Made by a program: the position numbers and the translations under genes. A DNA stretch of 42,398 nucleotides from NCBI GenBank assembly GCA_018262235.1, contig JAGTRY010000021.1, forward strand, positions 1 through 42,398, read 5' to 3'. The notes beneath the pieces are model-generated. The model searched no databases, was not told where the DNA came from, and saw nothing but the letters and a program-made list of their open reading frames with translations. Source of the stretch: Pseudomonadota bacterium (GTDB lineage Bacteria > Pseudomonadota > Gammaproteobacteria > Burkholderiales > Rhodocyclaceae). The first letter of the stretch is position 1; every line of letters starts with the position of its first letter. Shown here one piece after another: positions 33,821 through 42,120 of the stretch.

Positions 33821-34482
33821 TGTACGCCAACTCCAGAGACATCCAGACGGCACAGCTCGGGCCGCATGAAAAACTGGCGGAGCTGGTCTTGCGCCATCGT
33901 GACGCGCCGTTTCGCAAACCCTGTGCGCCCTGGAACGTCTCGGCCTTCGAGACGGCCATGCAGCGCTGGGATGGTGTTGCCCCGATCGTGCTGGATGCCG
34001 GTTGCGGCGTAGGCTGGAGCAGCCTGCAACTGGCGCGGGCTTATCCGGATCATTTCGTGCTCGGGGTGGATCAGAGCGAAGATCGGCTGGGGCGCGGCAA
34101 ACCCGGTGAGCAGCCCGACAACCTGTGTTTTGTGCGTGCGGATCTGGTGGATTTCTGGCGTCTGCTGGCGGAGCGCGGGGTCAAACTGTCGCGCCATTAC
34201 GTCCTTTATCCGAATCCCTGGCCCAAGATCGGTCAGCTCGCACGGCGCTGGCATGGGCACGCGGTGTTTCCGACGATTCTGCAACTGGGCGGCGTGCTGG
34301 AGAGCCGCAGCAACTGGCGCATCTATCTCGAAGAGCTGGCGCTGGCGCTGCAACTGCTCAGTGGCAAACCGGCATTGATCGAAGACTGGTCAGCGGTGGA
34401 TCCGCTGACGCCTTTCGAGCGCAAATATCGCGATTCGGGCCAGCGCCTGTATCGCTTGACGCTGGATCTCGATACGCCATGA
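33820..34482 (+). CDS. TrmB-like SAM-dependent methyltransferase
   Basis: This 220-residue Rossmann-fold methyltransferase resembles TrmB, which makes m7G46 in tRNA. The SAM site is VLDAGCGVGWSSLQLARAYPDHFVLGVDQS, and the TrmB-like catalytic block is YPNPWPKIGQLARRWHGH. The canonical block reads DPWPKxRHxKRR, so Asp is replaced by Asn and the basic pattern differs. It is followed by the unusual LGGVLESRSNW. This is probably a paralogue with a related RNA target, not TrmB itself, so I give no symbol. It overlaps dusC by one base and YkgJ by four, which suggests a shared RNA-modification role. Confidence 0.85.
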   Translation: MYANSRDIQTAQLGPHEKLAELVLRHRDAPFRKPCAPWNVSAFETAMQRWDGVAPIVLDAGCGVGWSSLQLARAYPDHFVLGVDQSEDRLGRGKPGEQPDNLCFVRADLVDFWRLLAERGVKLSRHYVLYPNPWPKIGQLARRWHGHAVFPTILQLGGVLESRSNWRIYLEELALALQLLSGKPALIEDWSAVDPLTPFERKYRDSGQRLYRLTLDLDTP

Positions 34483-34829
34483 GTACGCTTGAGCCTTGCC
34501 AGCAATGTGGCGCCTGCTGCGCCAGTTTGCGGGTGAGTTTCCATCGCAGCCAGCTGGTGTCTGAAGGGGGCTGTGTGCCGGATTCCCTGGCGGATGACGA
34601 GACTGCCAGTACCTGCCGCATGCGTGGCACGGATCGCGTGCCGCCACGCTGTGTCGCCCTGGTCGGCAAGCTGGGGGAGCTGGTGCGTTGCGGCATCTAT
34701 GAATTCCGTCCGGAACCTTGTCGCGAATTCTCGCCTCATGGCGTGCATGGCATCAGCAATGTCGAATGCAGCCGAGTACGCAAGCGCCACGGGCTGCCGC
34801 CACTGCCCATGCCAGAGAGTCTGTTGTAG
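34479..34829 (+). CDS. YkgJ-family cysteine-cluster protein
   Basis: This 116-residue protein is rich in conserved cysteines: CQQCGACC near the N terminus, then STCRM, PPRCVAL, VRCGIYEFRPEPCREF and VECSRVRKRHG. The CxxCGxCC start and the CxIYExRPxxCR block define the YkgJ family (formerly UPF0153), thought to bind zinc or an iron-sulfur cluster. The function is not established. ATG 34479 overlaps the methyltransferase stop, so the three genes dusC, TrmB-like and YkgJ are translationally coupled. Confidence 0.87.
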   Translation: MSTLEPCQQCGACCASLRVSFHRSQLVSEGGCVPDSLADDETASTCRMRGTDRVPPRCVALVGKLGELVRCGIYEFRPEPCREFSPHGVHGISNVECSRVRKRHGLPPLPMPESLL

Positions 34830-34928
34830 CCCCTGTGGGAAGAGGGATTAAGGACTTTCCGCAATCTCCTTGTTGTTCGCTACACGCGCGTCTATCCAGA
34901 AGTGTGAGCAACGCTGCAGGAGCATCAA

Positions 34929-35501
34929 ATGGGACAACTCGCGACGTGGTCAAGTGATTTGGTCAGCAGTGGCACCAGCCGCGCGGAGCCTCCTCTGGCG
35001 CCGGGGAGCACGGCGCCAATTTTTTGTTTACCCAATGCCGACATGGGCATCTTCGATTTGACCGAAGTCTTGCCTGGCCGGATGGTCGTGCTGCACTTCT
35101 ATCCGCGTGATGTGATGCCTTCCAGTCTCAAGCAGGCGATCTCCTTTTCCGAACGTGAACGGGAGTTTGCGAAATGCGGGGCCATGGTTGTGGGCATCAG
35201 TCTCGATGAGTGTCTGACCCACGCCGATTTCCGGGACGAGAACGGGATTGCGATGGAGTTGTTGTCCGATCCGGACGGCGAAGTCTGCCGGCTGTACGGG
35301 GTCTGGCAGGATCGCCTGGCCGACGGGGTGGTTCGTCCGGCGGTGCATCGCAGCACTTTCGTGATCGGAAGTGATGGCGTGCTGCTGCTGGCCGATTACA
35401 ATGTCGACCTGCGGGATCACACCGAGAAACTTCTCGAACTGCTGAAAACACTCAATCGGAGAAAGAATGGAAATCATCAAGAACACCGTCGTCACGCTTG
35501 A
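34929..35501 (+). CDS. Peroxiredoxin-fold (BCP-like) protein lacking catalytic cysteines
   Basis: This 190-residue redoxin-domain protein has the thioredoxin-fold framework of AhpC/TSA and BCP peroxiredoxins: APGSTAPIFCLPNADMG, VVLHFYPRDVMPSSLKQAISF, VVGISLD and HRSTFVIGSDG. The block that normally reads YPKDxTPGCTxEAC is here YPRDVMPSSLKQAI. Ser66 replaces the peroxidatic Cys and Ile71 the resolving Cys, although the conserved active-site Arg (HRSTF) remains. It is probably not a peroxidase and may be regulatory or chaperone-like. The start is set by AGGAG before ATG 34929. The last 35 bases overlap slyD. Confidence 0.86.
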   Translation: MGQLATWSSDLVSSGTSRAEPPLAPGSTAPIFCLPNADMGIFDLTEVLPGRMVVLHFYPRDVMPSSLKQAISFSEREREFAKCGAMVVGISLDECLTHADFRDENGIAMELLSDPDGEVCRLYGVWQDRLADGVVRPAVHRSTFVIGSDGVLLLADYNVDLRDHTEKLLELLKTLNRRKNGNHQEHRRHA

Positions 35502-35946
35502 CTACACCGTGCGCGATCCCGAAGGCAACGTGGTTGACGATGGTGCCAACCCGCTGGTGTACCTGCATGGCGGCTACGATGCCATCTTCCCTTTGCTGGA
35601 AGAAAAACTGCATGGCATGAATACGGGTGAAAAACTCAACATCAAACTGCAACCGGATGATGCCTTCGGCGAATTCGATGAAAGCCTGGTGCTGGTTGAA
35701 GATCGTGAGTTGTTCCCTGCGGATATCGAAGTCGGCATGGCTTTTGAACGTGTGGGTGACGATGGTGAAGACGACATGGTCTTCCGGATCACGGACATTG
35801 CCGACAAGAAGGTTGTTGTCGACGGGAACCATCCGCTTGCCGGCATGGCCCTGATTTTCGATGTGACGATCCGGGATGTGCGCGCTGCCACCGCTGAAGA
35901 GCTGGAGCATGGTCACGTGCACGGTGAACACGGGCATCATCACTGA
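35467..35946 (+). CDS. slyD: FKBP-type peptidyl-prolyl isomerase SlyD
   Basis: SlyD is a proline isomerase and chaperone with a metal-binding tail, and in E. coli it supplies nickel for hydrogenase maturation. The 159-residue protein has the FKBP core (VVTLDYTVRDPEGNVVDDG, PLVYLHGGYDAIFPLLEEKLHGM, DDAFGEFDESLV) with an IF (insert-in-flap) chaperone segment. The tail HGHVHGEHGHHH is His-rich. GGAGAAAGA precedes ATG 35467. The gene overlaps the redoxin and ends in a strong terminator. Confidence 0.92.
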   Translation: MEIIKNTVVTLDYTVRDPEGNVVDDGANPLVYLHGGYDAIFPLLEEKLHGMNTGEKLNIKLQPDDAFGEFDESLVLVEDRELFPADIEVGMAFERVGDDGEDDMVFRITDIADKKVVVDGNHPLAGMALIFDVTIRDVRAATAEELEHGHVHGEHGHHH

Positions 35947-35961
35947 GGTTTTGCGTACGGG

Positions 35962-35996
35962 CAAACAGGCCGCTGATGCGGCCTGTTTGTTTTTGT
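35962..35996 (+). terminator. Rho-independent terminator after slyD
   Basis: CAAACAGGCCGC (35962-35973) pairs perfectly with GCGGCCTGTTTG (35978-35989) around a TGAT loop, followed by TTTTT. It lies 16 bases after the slyD stop and ends that operon. Confidence 0.93.
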
Positions 35997-36084
35997 AGCA
36001 TGCTGATCCCTTCTGCGGCAGCGCTCATGCTTTCGGGATGTGCTGCCGTAATGGCTCAGAGGAATGTCGTGACAGGAGTGACGC

Positions 36085-37374
36085 ATGTTTGAGCAGCCCC
36101 CCGAGCTGGGAACCGCCCAGCTGTTCGCGATTGCCTTGCTGATCGGTGCGCTGGTGGGCACCGAGCGCGAGAAGAAGAAGGCCGATACGCAGCGTCCATC
36201 CTTTGCCGGGATCCGCACCTTCATGCTGCTCTCCGAGGCCGGGGCCTTGTCTGCCTGGCTGGCGACACAGACGGCCATGCCGCTGATCTTCGGTGTCAGC
36301 CTGACCGGCTTGCTGATCCTGATTGCAGCGGCTTATCTGCTTGAGAAGCGTGCCGATCCGGCCTCGGTCGGGCTTACCACCGAGCTGGCCGCACTGACCG
36401 TCTTCCTTCTTGGGGCTGCCGTCATGTTCGGGCATGCCGTGGTGGCAGTGGGGCTTGCCGTGGTCAACACTTCCTTGCTGGCGTTCAAGGATCCGCTGCA
36501 TGGTGCGGTACAGAAACTCGGCAAGGAAGACATCTTTGCCGGCCTCAAACTGCTGATAGCCAGCTTCATTGTGTTGCCCTTGCTGCCACACCATCCGATC
36601 GATCCCTGGGACGCGCTGAATCCCTACAAACTGTGGTTGCTGGTGGTACTGATCTCGGCTTTGTCGCTGATCGGTTATGTTTCCACGCGCTGGCTGGGCA
36701 GCGCCCGCGGCGTTGCCGTGACGGGCCTGACAGGCGGGCTGGTGTCTTCCACTGCAGTGACCCTGTCGATTTCCCGTGAGAGCCGCACGGGTTTTCAGCC
36801 CAGCAAGGATGATGCATATGCCGCCGGGGTGCTGATTGCGTGGGCGGTGATGTTCGTGCGGGTTTTGGTGATGGTCCTGGCCCTCAATCCCACCCTGATC
36901 ATGCCTTTGCTGTGGCCTTTTGGGGCGATGCTGCTGATCGACATGGGGTTTGCCGGCTGGTTCTACCTGCGCAGCCTGCGCGATGCGTCACATGCGCCGG
37001 ATACGCTGGGCGAGGTTCCCCTGAAGAATCCGTTCAGCCTGTGGTCTGCCACCAAGTTCGGATTGCTGTTTGCCGTCGTGTTGCTGATGGTCGAGATCAC
37101 CCGGCGAAGTTTCTCGATGGCCGGGCTGGTGTATGTCGCCGTGCTGGCAGGGACGACGGATGTGGATGCAATCACTTTGTCGATGGCGGACATGGCTCGC
37201 AATGTGGCGCAATTGCCGATTGCGGTACAGGCCGTCGTGGCGGGTGTGCTTTCCAATACCGTGGTGAAGGCCGGATTGACCGTGGTTCTGGGGAGCCATG
37301 GCCTCGCTCGCCGCGTGTGTGCGGCAACGCTGGTAATGCTGCTGGTCGGGATTCTCGCCCTGTGGCTGAGTTGA
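36085..37374 (+). CDS. MgtC/SapB- and DUF4010-domain membrane protein
   Basis: This 429-residue integral membrane protein has about 11-12 hydrophobic segments. The N-terminal part resembles the MgtC/SapB family (LFAIALLIGALVGTEREKKK, then FAGIRTFMLLSEAGALSAWL). The remainder is DUF4010-like, with TGLTGGLVSSTAVTLSISRES and a late AGTTDVDAITLSMAD block. MgtC-type proteins influence magnesium and membrane-energy homeostasis, but the role of the fused DUF4010 type is unknown. CAGGAG precedes ATG 36085. The stop is directly adjacent to the convergent ArsR stop. It appears to be a single-gene unit after the slyD terminator. Confidence 0.88.
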   Translation: MFEQPPELGTAQLFAIALLIGALVGTEREKKKADTQRPSFAGIRTFMLLSEAGALSAWLATQTAMPLIFGVSLTGLLILIAAAYLLEKRADPASVGLTTELAALTVFLLGAAVMFGHAVVAVGLAVVNTSLLAFKDPLHGAVQKLGKEDIFAGLKLLIASFIVLPLLPHHPIDPWDALNPYKLWLLVVLISALSLIGYVSTRWLGSARGVAVTGLTGGLVSSTAVTLSISRESRTGFQPSKDDAYAAGVLIAWAVMFVRVLVMVLALNPTLIMPLLWPFGAMLLIDMGFAGWFYLRSLRDASHAPDTLGEVPLKNPFSLWSATKFGLLFAVVLLMVEITRRSFSMAGLVYVAVLAGTTDVDAITLSMADMARNVAQLPIAVQAVVAGVLSNTVVKAGLTVVLGSHGLARRVCAATLVMLLVGILALWLS

Positions 37375-37764
37375 TCAGGCCTTGCCGATCTTGCCGAGCT
37401 GTTTCTTGAGGGCGTTTGCGCTGGCGAACTGGCGCTCGACGATGCGTGCTACATTGCCGCACACGATGTCGCAGAGCTCGAAAGTCGCTGCATCGGCGAT
37501 CCCGTAGAAGACAGCCGTGCCCTGCGAGGTGCGCGTCACCAGCCCAGCCTCGAAGAGCAGGGCAAGATGCTTCGAAACATTGGCCTGACCACAGCCGGTT
37601 TTCTCGGTGATCTGGCTGACGTTCTTTTCGCCCTCGCGCAAGGTATTGAGGATGCGCAACCGGGTGGGTTCGGAGAGTGCCCGGAAATAGGTGGCCACGT
37701 GGGTCAGTGCGGATTCGTCCAGCGCCTGCATGCAGTAGAGTCCTCGTTTGAAGTCTGCGTTCAT
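37375..37764 (-). CDS. ArsR-family transcriptional regulator of the RND operon
   Basis: This 129-residue winged-helix repressor has the ArsR signature LSEPTRLRILNTLREGEKNVSQITEKT. The recognition helix is GQANVSKHLALLFEAGLV and the wing GTAVFYGIAD. Cysteines occur at 11, 58 (inside the recognition-helix region), 98 and 102 (LCDIVCGN, a CxxxC in the last helix). The ELCVC arsenite-sensing motif of ArsR is absent, so a metal-, thiol- or persulfide-responsive switch using Cys11/98/102 is conceivable but unproven. ATG 37764 is chosen for its GGGACGA upstream; ATG 37779 in frame is an alternative. It is divergent from the RND operon and probably controls it and itself. Confidence 0.88.
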   Translation of the reverse strand: MNADFKRGLYCMQALDESALTHVATYFRALSEPTRLRILNTLREGEKNVSQITEKTGCGQANVSKHLALLFEAGLVTRTSQGTAVFYGIADAATFELCDIVCGNVARIVERQFASANALKKQLGKIGKA

Positions 37765-37808
37765 CGCAGTTCGTCCCATTATATCGGTTGTCCAGTGGTT
37801 TGCTTTGA

Positions 37809-37837
37809 TTGACAATATAACTATGTGGTCATATAGT
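37809..37837 (+). promoter_or_regulatory. Promoter of the RND operon with overlapping operator palindrome
   Basis: TTGACA (37809-37814, perfect), a 17-base spacer and TATAGT (37832-37837, five of six) form a near-consensus promoter 34 bases before the adaptor ATG. An imperfect palindrome, ACTATGTGGTCATATAGT (37820-37837; 14 of 18 positions symmetric, ends ACTAT/ATAGT), covers the spacer and the -10. A repressor bound there would block RNA polymerase, as expected for an ArsR operator. Confidence 0.75.
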
Positions 37838-37870
37838 AAATAAAATCAAGTGGATTCTTCAGGAGGCGTC

Positions 37871-38884
37871 ATGTTGCATCGATGGGAAGTGGGCATTGCG
37901 CTAGCCTTTTTCTGCACAGGCATGAGTGCTGCAGCAGAGGTGTTGCCTGTCGCCGAGGTGAGTTTGCGTCAGGTACCGAAAGCTTATGCCAGCGATGGCG
38001 TGGTGCAGGCCGTACGCCAAAGCCAGATTGCTGCGCAGGTTTCCGGGCGGATTCTTCAAGTCGCAGTGAAAGCCGGCGAGCGGGTGGTCGCCGGGCAGAC
38101 CTTGCTGCGCATCGATGACCGTGAGCAGGCCCAGACCCTGGCCGGGCAACAGGCGCAGGTCGTTGCGGCACAGGCCCAGCTGGTCAATGCAGAGGCCAAT
38201 CTGGCGCGCACCCGTGAGCTGGTTGCCAAGAAATTCATGAGTCCGGCCGCGCTCGATCAGGCCGAAGCACAGAGCCGTTCGGCGCGTGCCCAGGTCAGCG
38301 CTTTGCAGGCAGGGGAGGGCGTTGCGAGTGCCGGACGCAGCCATACCGTGATCGTGGCGCCGTATGCTGGCGTGATTTCTGTGGTGAATGTCGAGCAAGG
38401 TGACATGGCGGCGCCTGGTGTGCCCTTGATCACTTTGTATGCGCCCGGGGATTTGCGCGTGGTGGTGCAGGTGCCTCAGGCGCAGCTCGCAGGCGTGCGT
38501 GAGCAGGGGCGGGCGCAGATCGAAGTGTTGCCGGGGCGCTGGCAAGCGGTGGGCCAGGTGAAGATCATGCCGGCGGCGGATGCGGCGACCCAAAGCACCG
38601 AAGTGCGGCTGGAACAGATTCCGCAAGAGGCTCTGCAGCCAGGCCAGTCCTTACGTGTGCTGCTGGCAACCGGCGTTGCCCAGCGACTGGTGATTCCGAA
38701 TGCCGCTGTACTGCGACGTGGTGAGCTGGTGGCCGCGTATGTGCAAGGCAAGGATGGACGCTTCCTGCAACGCTTGTTGCGGCTGGGCGAGCAATTTGGT
38801 ACCGCAGGCGTCGAAGTTCTGGCTGGGGTGAGTGCCGGGGAGAAAGTGGCGCTGGATCCGGTACGGGCGGGGATGCTGAGATGA
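37871..38884 (+). CDS. RND efflux periplasmic adaptor (membrane fusion protein)
   Basis: This 337-residue HlyD/AcrA-type adaptor bridges the RND pump and an outer-membrane channel. A cleavable signal peptide (hydrophobic VGIALAFFCTGMSAAA) ends near residue 24, and no lipobox is seen. The biotinyl-lipoyl half-motif QIAAQVSGRILQVAVKAGERVVAGQ is followed by an Ala/Gln-rich coiled-coil hairpin (about 75-140) and the second half VIVAPYAGVISVVNVEQGD. A beta-barrel domain and a C-terminal domain complete it. AGGAGG sets ATG 37871. The stop overlaps the pump gene by 4 bases. Confidence 0.92.
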   Translation: MLHRWEVGIALAFFCTGMSAAAEVLPVAEVSLRQVPKAYASDGVVQAVRQSQIAAQVSGRILQVAVKAGERVVAGQTLLRIDDREQAQTLAGQQAQVVAAQAQLVNAEANLARTRELVAKKFMSPAALDQAEAQSRSARAQVSALQAGEGVASAGRSHTVIVAPYAGVISVVNVEQGDMAAPGVPLITLYAPGDLRVVVQVPQAQLAGVREQGRAQIEVLPGRWQAVGQVKIMPAADAATQSTEVRLEQIPQEALQPGQSLRVLLATGVAQRLVIPNAAVLRRGELVAAYVQGKDGRFLQRLLRLGEQFGTAGVEVLAGVSAGEKVALDPVRAGMLR

Positions 38885-41800
38885 GTGCGGAATCTGGTCT
38901 CGGCATTGCCGGGCGCATCACCCGGCTGTTTCAGGACAACGCCATCACACCATTGCTGGCGCTGCTGCTCTTCCTGCTTGGAATCTTTGCCGTGGGGGTG
39001 ACACCGCGCGAGGAGGAGCCGCAGATCGATGTGACCATGGCGAACGTTTTCGTGGCGTTTCCTGGCGCCTCGGTGGGGGACGTGGAATCCATGATCGCCA
39101 CGCCCGCCGAGCAGGTGCTCTCGCGCATGCCTGGTGTTGAACATGTGACATCGGTATCGCAGCCGGGACAGGCCATCGTCACGGTGCAATTCAAGGTGGG
39201 GGTGCCGCGCAGTGAAGCTTTGGTGCGGCTGCATGACACCCTGCAAAGCCATCGCGACTGGTTGCCCAGTCATCTCGGCGCACAGGAGCCGGTGGTAAAG
39301 CCCTCGGGCATTGATGATGTTCCTGTGCTGGCGTTGACTTTGTTCTCGCGCGACGAGAAAGTCTCGGCTTTCGATCTGGAGCGGGTCGCACACGCATTGG
39401 AAGTTGAGCTCAAGCGTGTGCCGGGAAGCCGAGATATCCGCACGATTGGCGGTCCGGGGCAAGCGGTTAACGTCTATCTCGATGCAGATCGCATGCGGCG
39501 GGTAGGTGTTTCGGTGAGCGAGATCGAAGGTGCCCTGAATCTGCGGAATGCTGGCGGACCGGCAGGTGCACTGGTCGAAGCCAATCGACGCTTGATGGTG
39601 GAGACGAGCAGTTTCCTGCAGTCTGCTCAGGATGTCGCCGAAGTGGTGGTGACCGTCCGCGCCGGCAAGCCGGTACAGTTGGGCGATGTGGCCCGTATCG
39701 AAGCGGGGCCGCCGCTGCCGGAACGCTATGTCTGGCATGGCGTGGTGGCTCAGGGGCAGTTGCAGGGCGAGTTTCCGGCGGTCACCGTACAGATCACCAA
39801 GAAGCCGGGTGAGAACGCCGTGGTGGTGGCCGAGCGCTTGATGGAACGTGTGGCGGCTTTGCGCAATACCGTCTTGCCCGCTAGCGTGGAGCTGGCGGTG
39901 ACCCGCAATTATGGCGAGACCGCCAACGACAAATCCCAGAAGCTGATCCAGAAGCTGCTGTTTGCCACGGCCTCGGTGGTGGCTCTGGTCTGGCTGGCGC
40001 TGGGGCGGCGCGAAGCCGTCATTGTCGGTACTGCCGTGATCCTGACCCTGGCGGCGACCTTGTTTGCGAGCTGGGCCTGGGGCTTCACGCTCAATCGTGT
40101 CTCACTCTTCGCGCTGATTTTTTCCATCGGCATTCTTGTGGATGATGCCATTGTCGTGGTTGAAAATATCCACCGGCATCGCGAACTCGAACCGCAGGCG
40201 AGTTTTTTCGAACTGATGCCGCGGGCTGTCGATGAAGTGGGCGGGCCGACCATTCTGGCTACCTTGACCGTGATCGCCGCACTTTTGCCGATGGCTTTCG
40301 TCAGCGGTCTGATGGGGCCGTACATGGCGCCGATCCCGATCAATGCCAGCCTGGGGATGCTGATTTCGCTGGCGGTGGCTTTTGTGGTGACGCCTTGGTT
40401 GGCAGGAAAGCTCATGCGCAAGCTGCCGCACGCTGAAACTGGCGAGGGGGCACGGCCGGCCAGCGGTCTTCATCACTTCACCGAGCGACTGTTTACGCCG
40501 TTTTTCGATCCGCTCCGGGGGGCGCGTCATCGCCTGCTGTTATGGCTGGCTGTGCTTGGCCTGATCCTGATTTCGCTGGCGCTGCCGATTGGCAAGCTGG
40601 TGATCCTGAAGATGCTGCCTTTCGACAACAAGAGCGAATTCCAGGTAATGGTGGATATGCCTGCCGGCACGCCGCTGGAGCGCACGGCTGCAGTGGTTCG
40701 CGAACTGGCGGCGCAGATCGCGACGTTGCCGGAAGTGACGGATTATCAAGCGTATGTGGGCACGGCCAGCCCGATTACCTTCAATGGGCTGGTTCGCCAA
40801 TATGCCTTGAGGATGCAGCCGGAACAGGCCGATATTCAGGTTGAACTGGTCGACAAACATCATCGCAGCCGGCAGAGTCATGTCATTGCGCGCGCCATTC
40901 TGCCCTCGCTGCAAGTCATTGCGCAGCGAGCCGGTGCCAAGATCAAACTGGTCGAGGTGCCGCCTGGCCCGCCGGTGATGGCTCCGATCGTGGCCGAGGT
41001 CTATGGGCCAGACGCGCTAGGAAGGCGGGATGTGGCGCGGCGTATAGAGGCCAGTTTCTCGCATACCGACGGCATTACGGCGGTGGACGGTAGCGTGATT
41101 GCGGATACACCCAAGCTGCGCCTGCATGTGGATGCACGGCGTGCGGCCAGTCTGGGGGTAAGTCAGGCACAGATTGCCGAAGCGCTGGGTACTGCGCTGG
41201 GTGGAACGGATGTGACATATCTTCGTGATGGTCAGGCCAAGTATCCGGTGCCGGTGCGTTTGCGCCTCGCGCCGGAACAGCAGGCACGCATCGAGGACGC
41301 TCTGAAACTCAGCGTCAGCTCTGCCAGCGGGGTGCAGGTGCCACTCTCCGAAGTGTTGCGGGTGGAGCAGGGCCTGCTGGATCAGCCTGTCTACCACAAG
41401 GATTTGCTGCCGGTGAGTTACGTGATGGGGGATGCCGGTGGGGCGATTGATAGCCCGCTCTACGGTATGTTTGCGCTGCGTGAAAAACTCTTCGGCAAGG
41501 CATTGCCGGAAGGTGGAGAACTCGGTGAATACTGGATTCACCAGCCCGAAGACCCTTATCGTGGCTATGCCATCAAGTGGGACGGTGAGTGGCAGATCAC
41601 CTACGAGACTTTCCGTGACATGGGGAGTGCCTATGCCGTTGGCTTGGTCCTGATCTACCTGCTGGTGGTGGCGCAGTTCCGTTCCTATCTCGTACCGCTG
41701 ATCATCATGGCGCCGATTCCGCTCACCATCATCGGTGTGATGCCGGGGCATGCGTTGCTCGGTGCGCAATACACCGCGACTTCGATGATCGGCATGATCG

Positions 41801-42105
41801 CCCTGGCCGGCATCATCGTGCGCAACTCCATTCTGTTGGTGGATTTCATCCAGCTTCAGGTGGGAGAAGGCGTCTCCTTTGATGCAGCGGTGATCAATGC
41901 TGTGGCAGCGCGTGCCAAACCTATCGTTCTGACCGCGCTTGCGGCCATGCTGGGGGCGTTGTTCATTCTGGATGATCCCATCTTCAATGGCCTGGCGGTT
42001 TCCCTGCTGTTTGGTATCGCGGTTTCGACCTTGCTGACCCTGGTGGTGATCCCTCTGTTGTATTACGTGGCGTATCACCCGAAAACCCAAGCAGAACCTC
42101 TCTAA
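38881..42105 (+). CDS. RND-family efflux pump (inner-membrane permease)
   Basis: This 1074-residue proton-driven RND transporter is AcrB-like in size and organisation. The first membrane helix is at about 22-40, followed by a large periplasmic porter loop (about 45-350), helices 2-7 (about 355-570), a second periplasmic loop and helices 8-12 (about 885-1065). The proton-relay pair Asp421-Asp422 is in IGILVDDAIVVVENIHRH. The periplasmic PREEEPQI motif near the start is common in RND pumps annotated as multidrug or metal exporters. No outer-membrane channel gene is in the window. The substrate is unknown. It does not carry the long HME-type metal motifs that I would need to call it a CusA-like pump. 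Confidence 0.93.
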   Translation: MSAESGLGIAGRITRLFQDNAITPLLALLLFLLGIFAVGVTPREEEPQIDVTMANVFVAFPGASVGDVESMIATPAEQVLSRMPGVEHVTSVSQPGQAIVTVQFKVGVPRSEALVRLHDTLQSHRDWLPSHLGAQEPVVKPSGIDDVPVLALTLFSRDEKVSAFDLERVAHALEVELKRVPGSRDIRTIGGPGQAVNVYLDADRMRRVGVSVSEIEGALNLRNAGGPAGALVEANRRLMVETSSFLQSAQDVAEVVVTVRAGKPVQLGDVARIEAGPPLPERYVWHGVVAQGQLQGEFPAVTVQITKKPGENAVVVAERLMERVAALRNTVLPASVELAVTRNYGETANDKSQKLIQKLLFATASVVALVWLALGRREAVIVGTAVILTLAATLFASWAWGFTLNRVSLFALIFSIGILVDDAIVVVENIHRHRELEPQASFFELMPRAVDEVGGPTILATLTVIAALLPMAFVSGLMGPYMAPIPINASLGMLISLAVAFVVTPWLAGKLMRKLPHAETGEGARPASGLHHFTERLFTPFFDPLRGARHRLLLWLAVLGLILISLALPIGKLVILKMLPFDNKSEFQVMVDMPAGTPLERTAAVVRELAAQIATLPEVTDYQAYVGTASPITFNGLVRQYALRMQPEQADIQVELVDKHHRSRQSHVIARAILPSLQVIAQRAGAKIKLVEVPPGPPVMAPIVAEVYGPDALGRRDVARRIEASFSHTDGITAVDGSVIADTPKLRLHVDARRAASLGVSQAQIAEALGTALGGTDVTYLRDGQAKYPVPVRLRLAPEQQARIEDALKLSVSSASGVQVPLSEVLRVEQGLLDQPVYHKDLLPVSYVMGDAGGAIDSPLYGMFALREKLFGKALPEGGELGEYWIHQPEDPYRGYAIKWDGEWQITYETFRDMGSAYAVGLVLIYLLVVAQFRSYLVPLIIMAPIPLTIIGVMPGHALLGAQYTATSMIGMIALAGIIVRNSILLVDFIQLQVGEGVSFDAAVINAVAARAKPIVLTALAAMLGALFILDDPIFNGLAVSLLFGIAVSTLLTLVVIPLLYYVAYHPKTQAEPL

Positions 42106-42120
42106 AAGGAACACACTGCC

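Noticed and set aside
37778-37783. Minus-strand TATAAT upstream of arsR
   Set aside because: A perfect -10, but no -35 at proper spacing, and the start would fall within a few bases of the arsR ATG, leaving no ribosome-binding site on the transcript.
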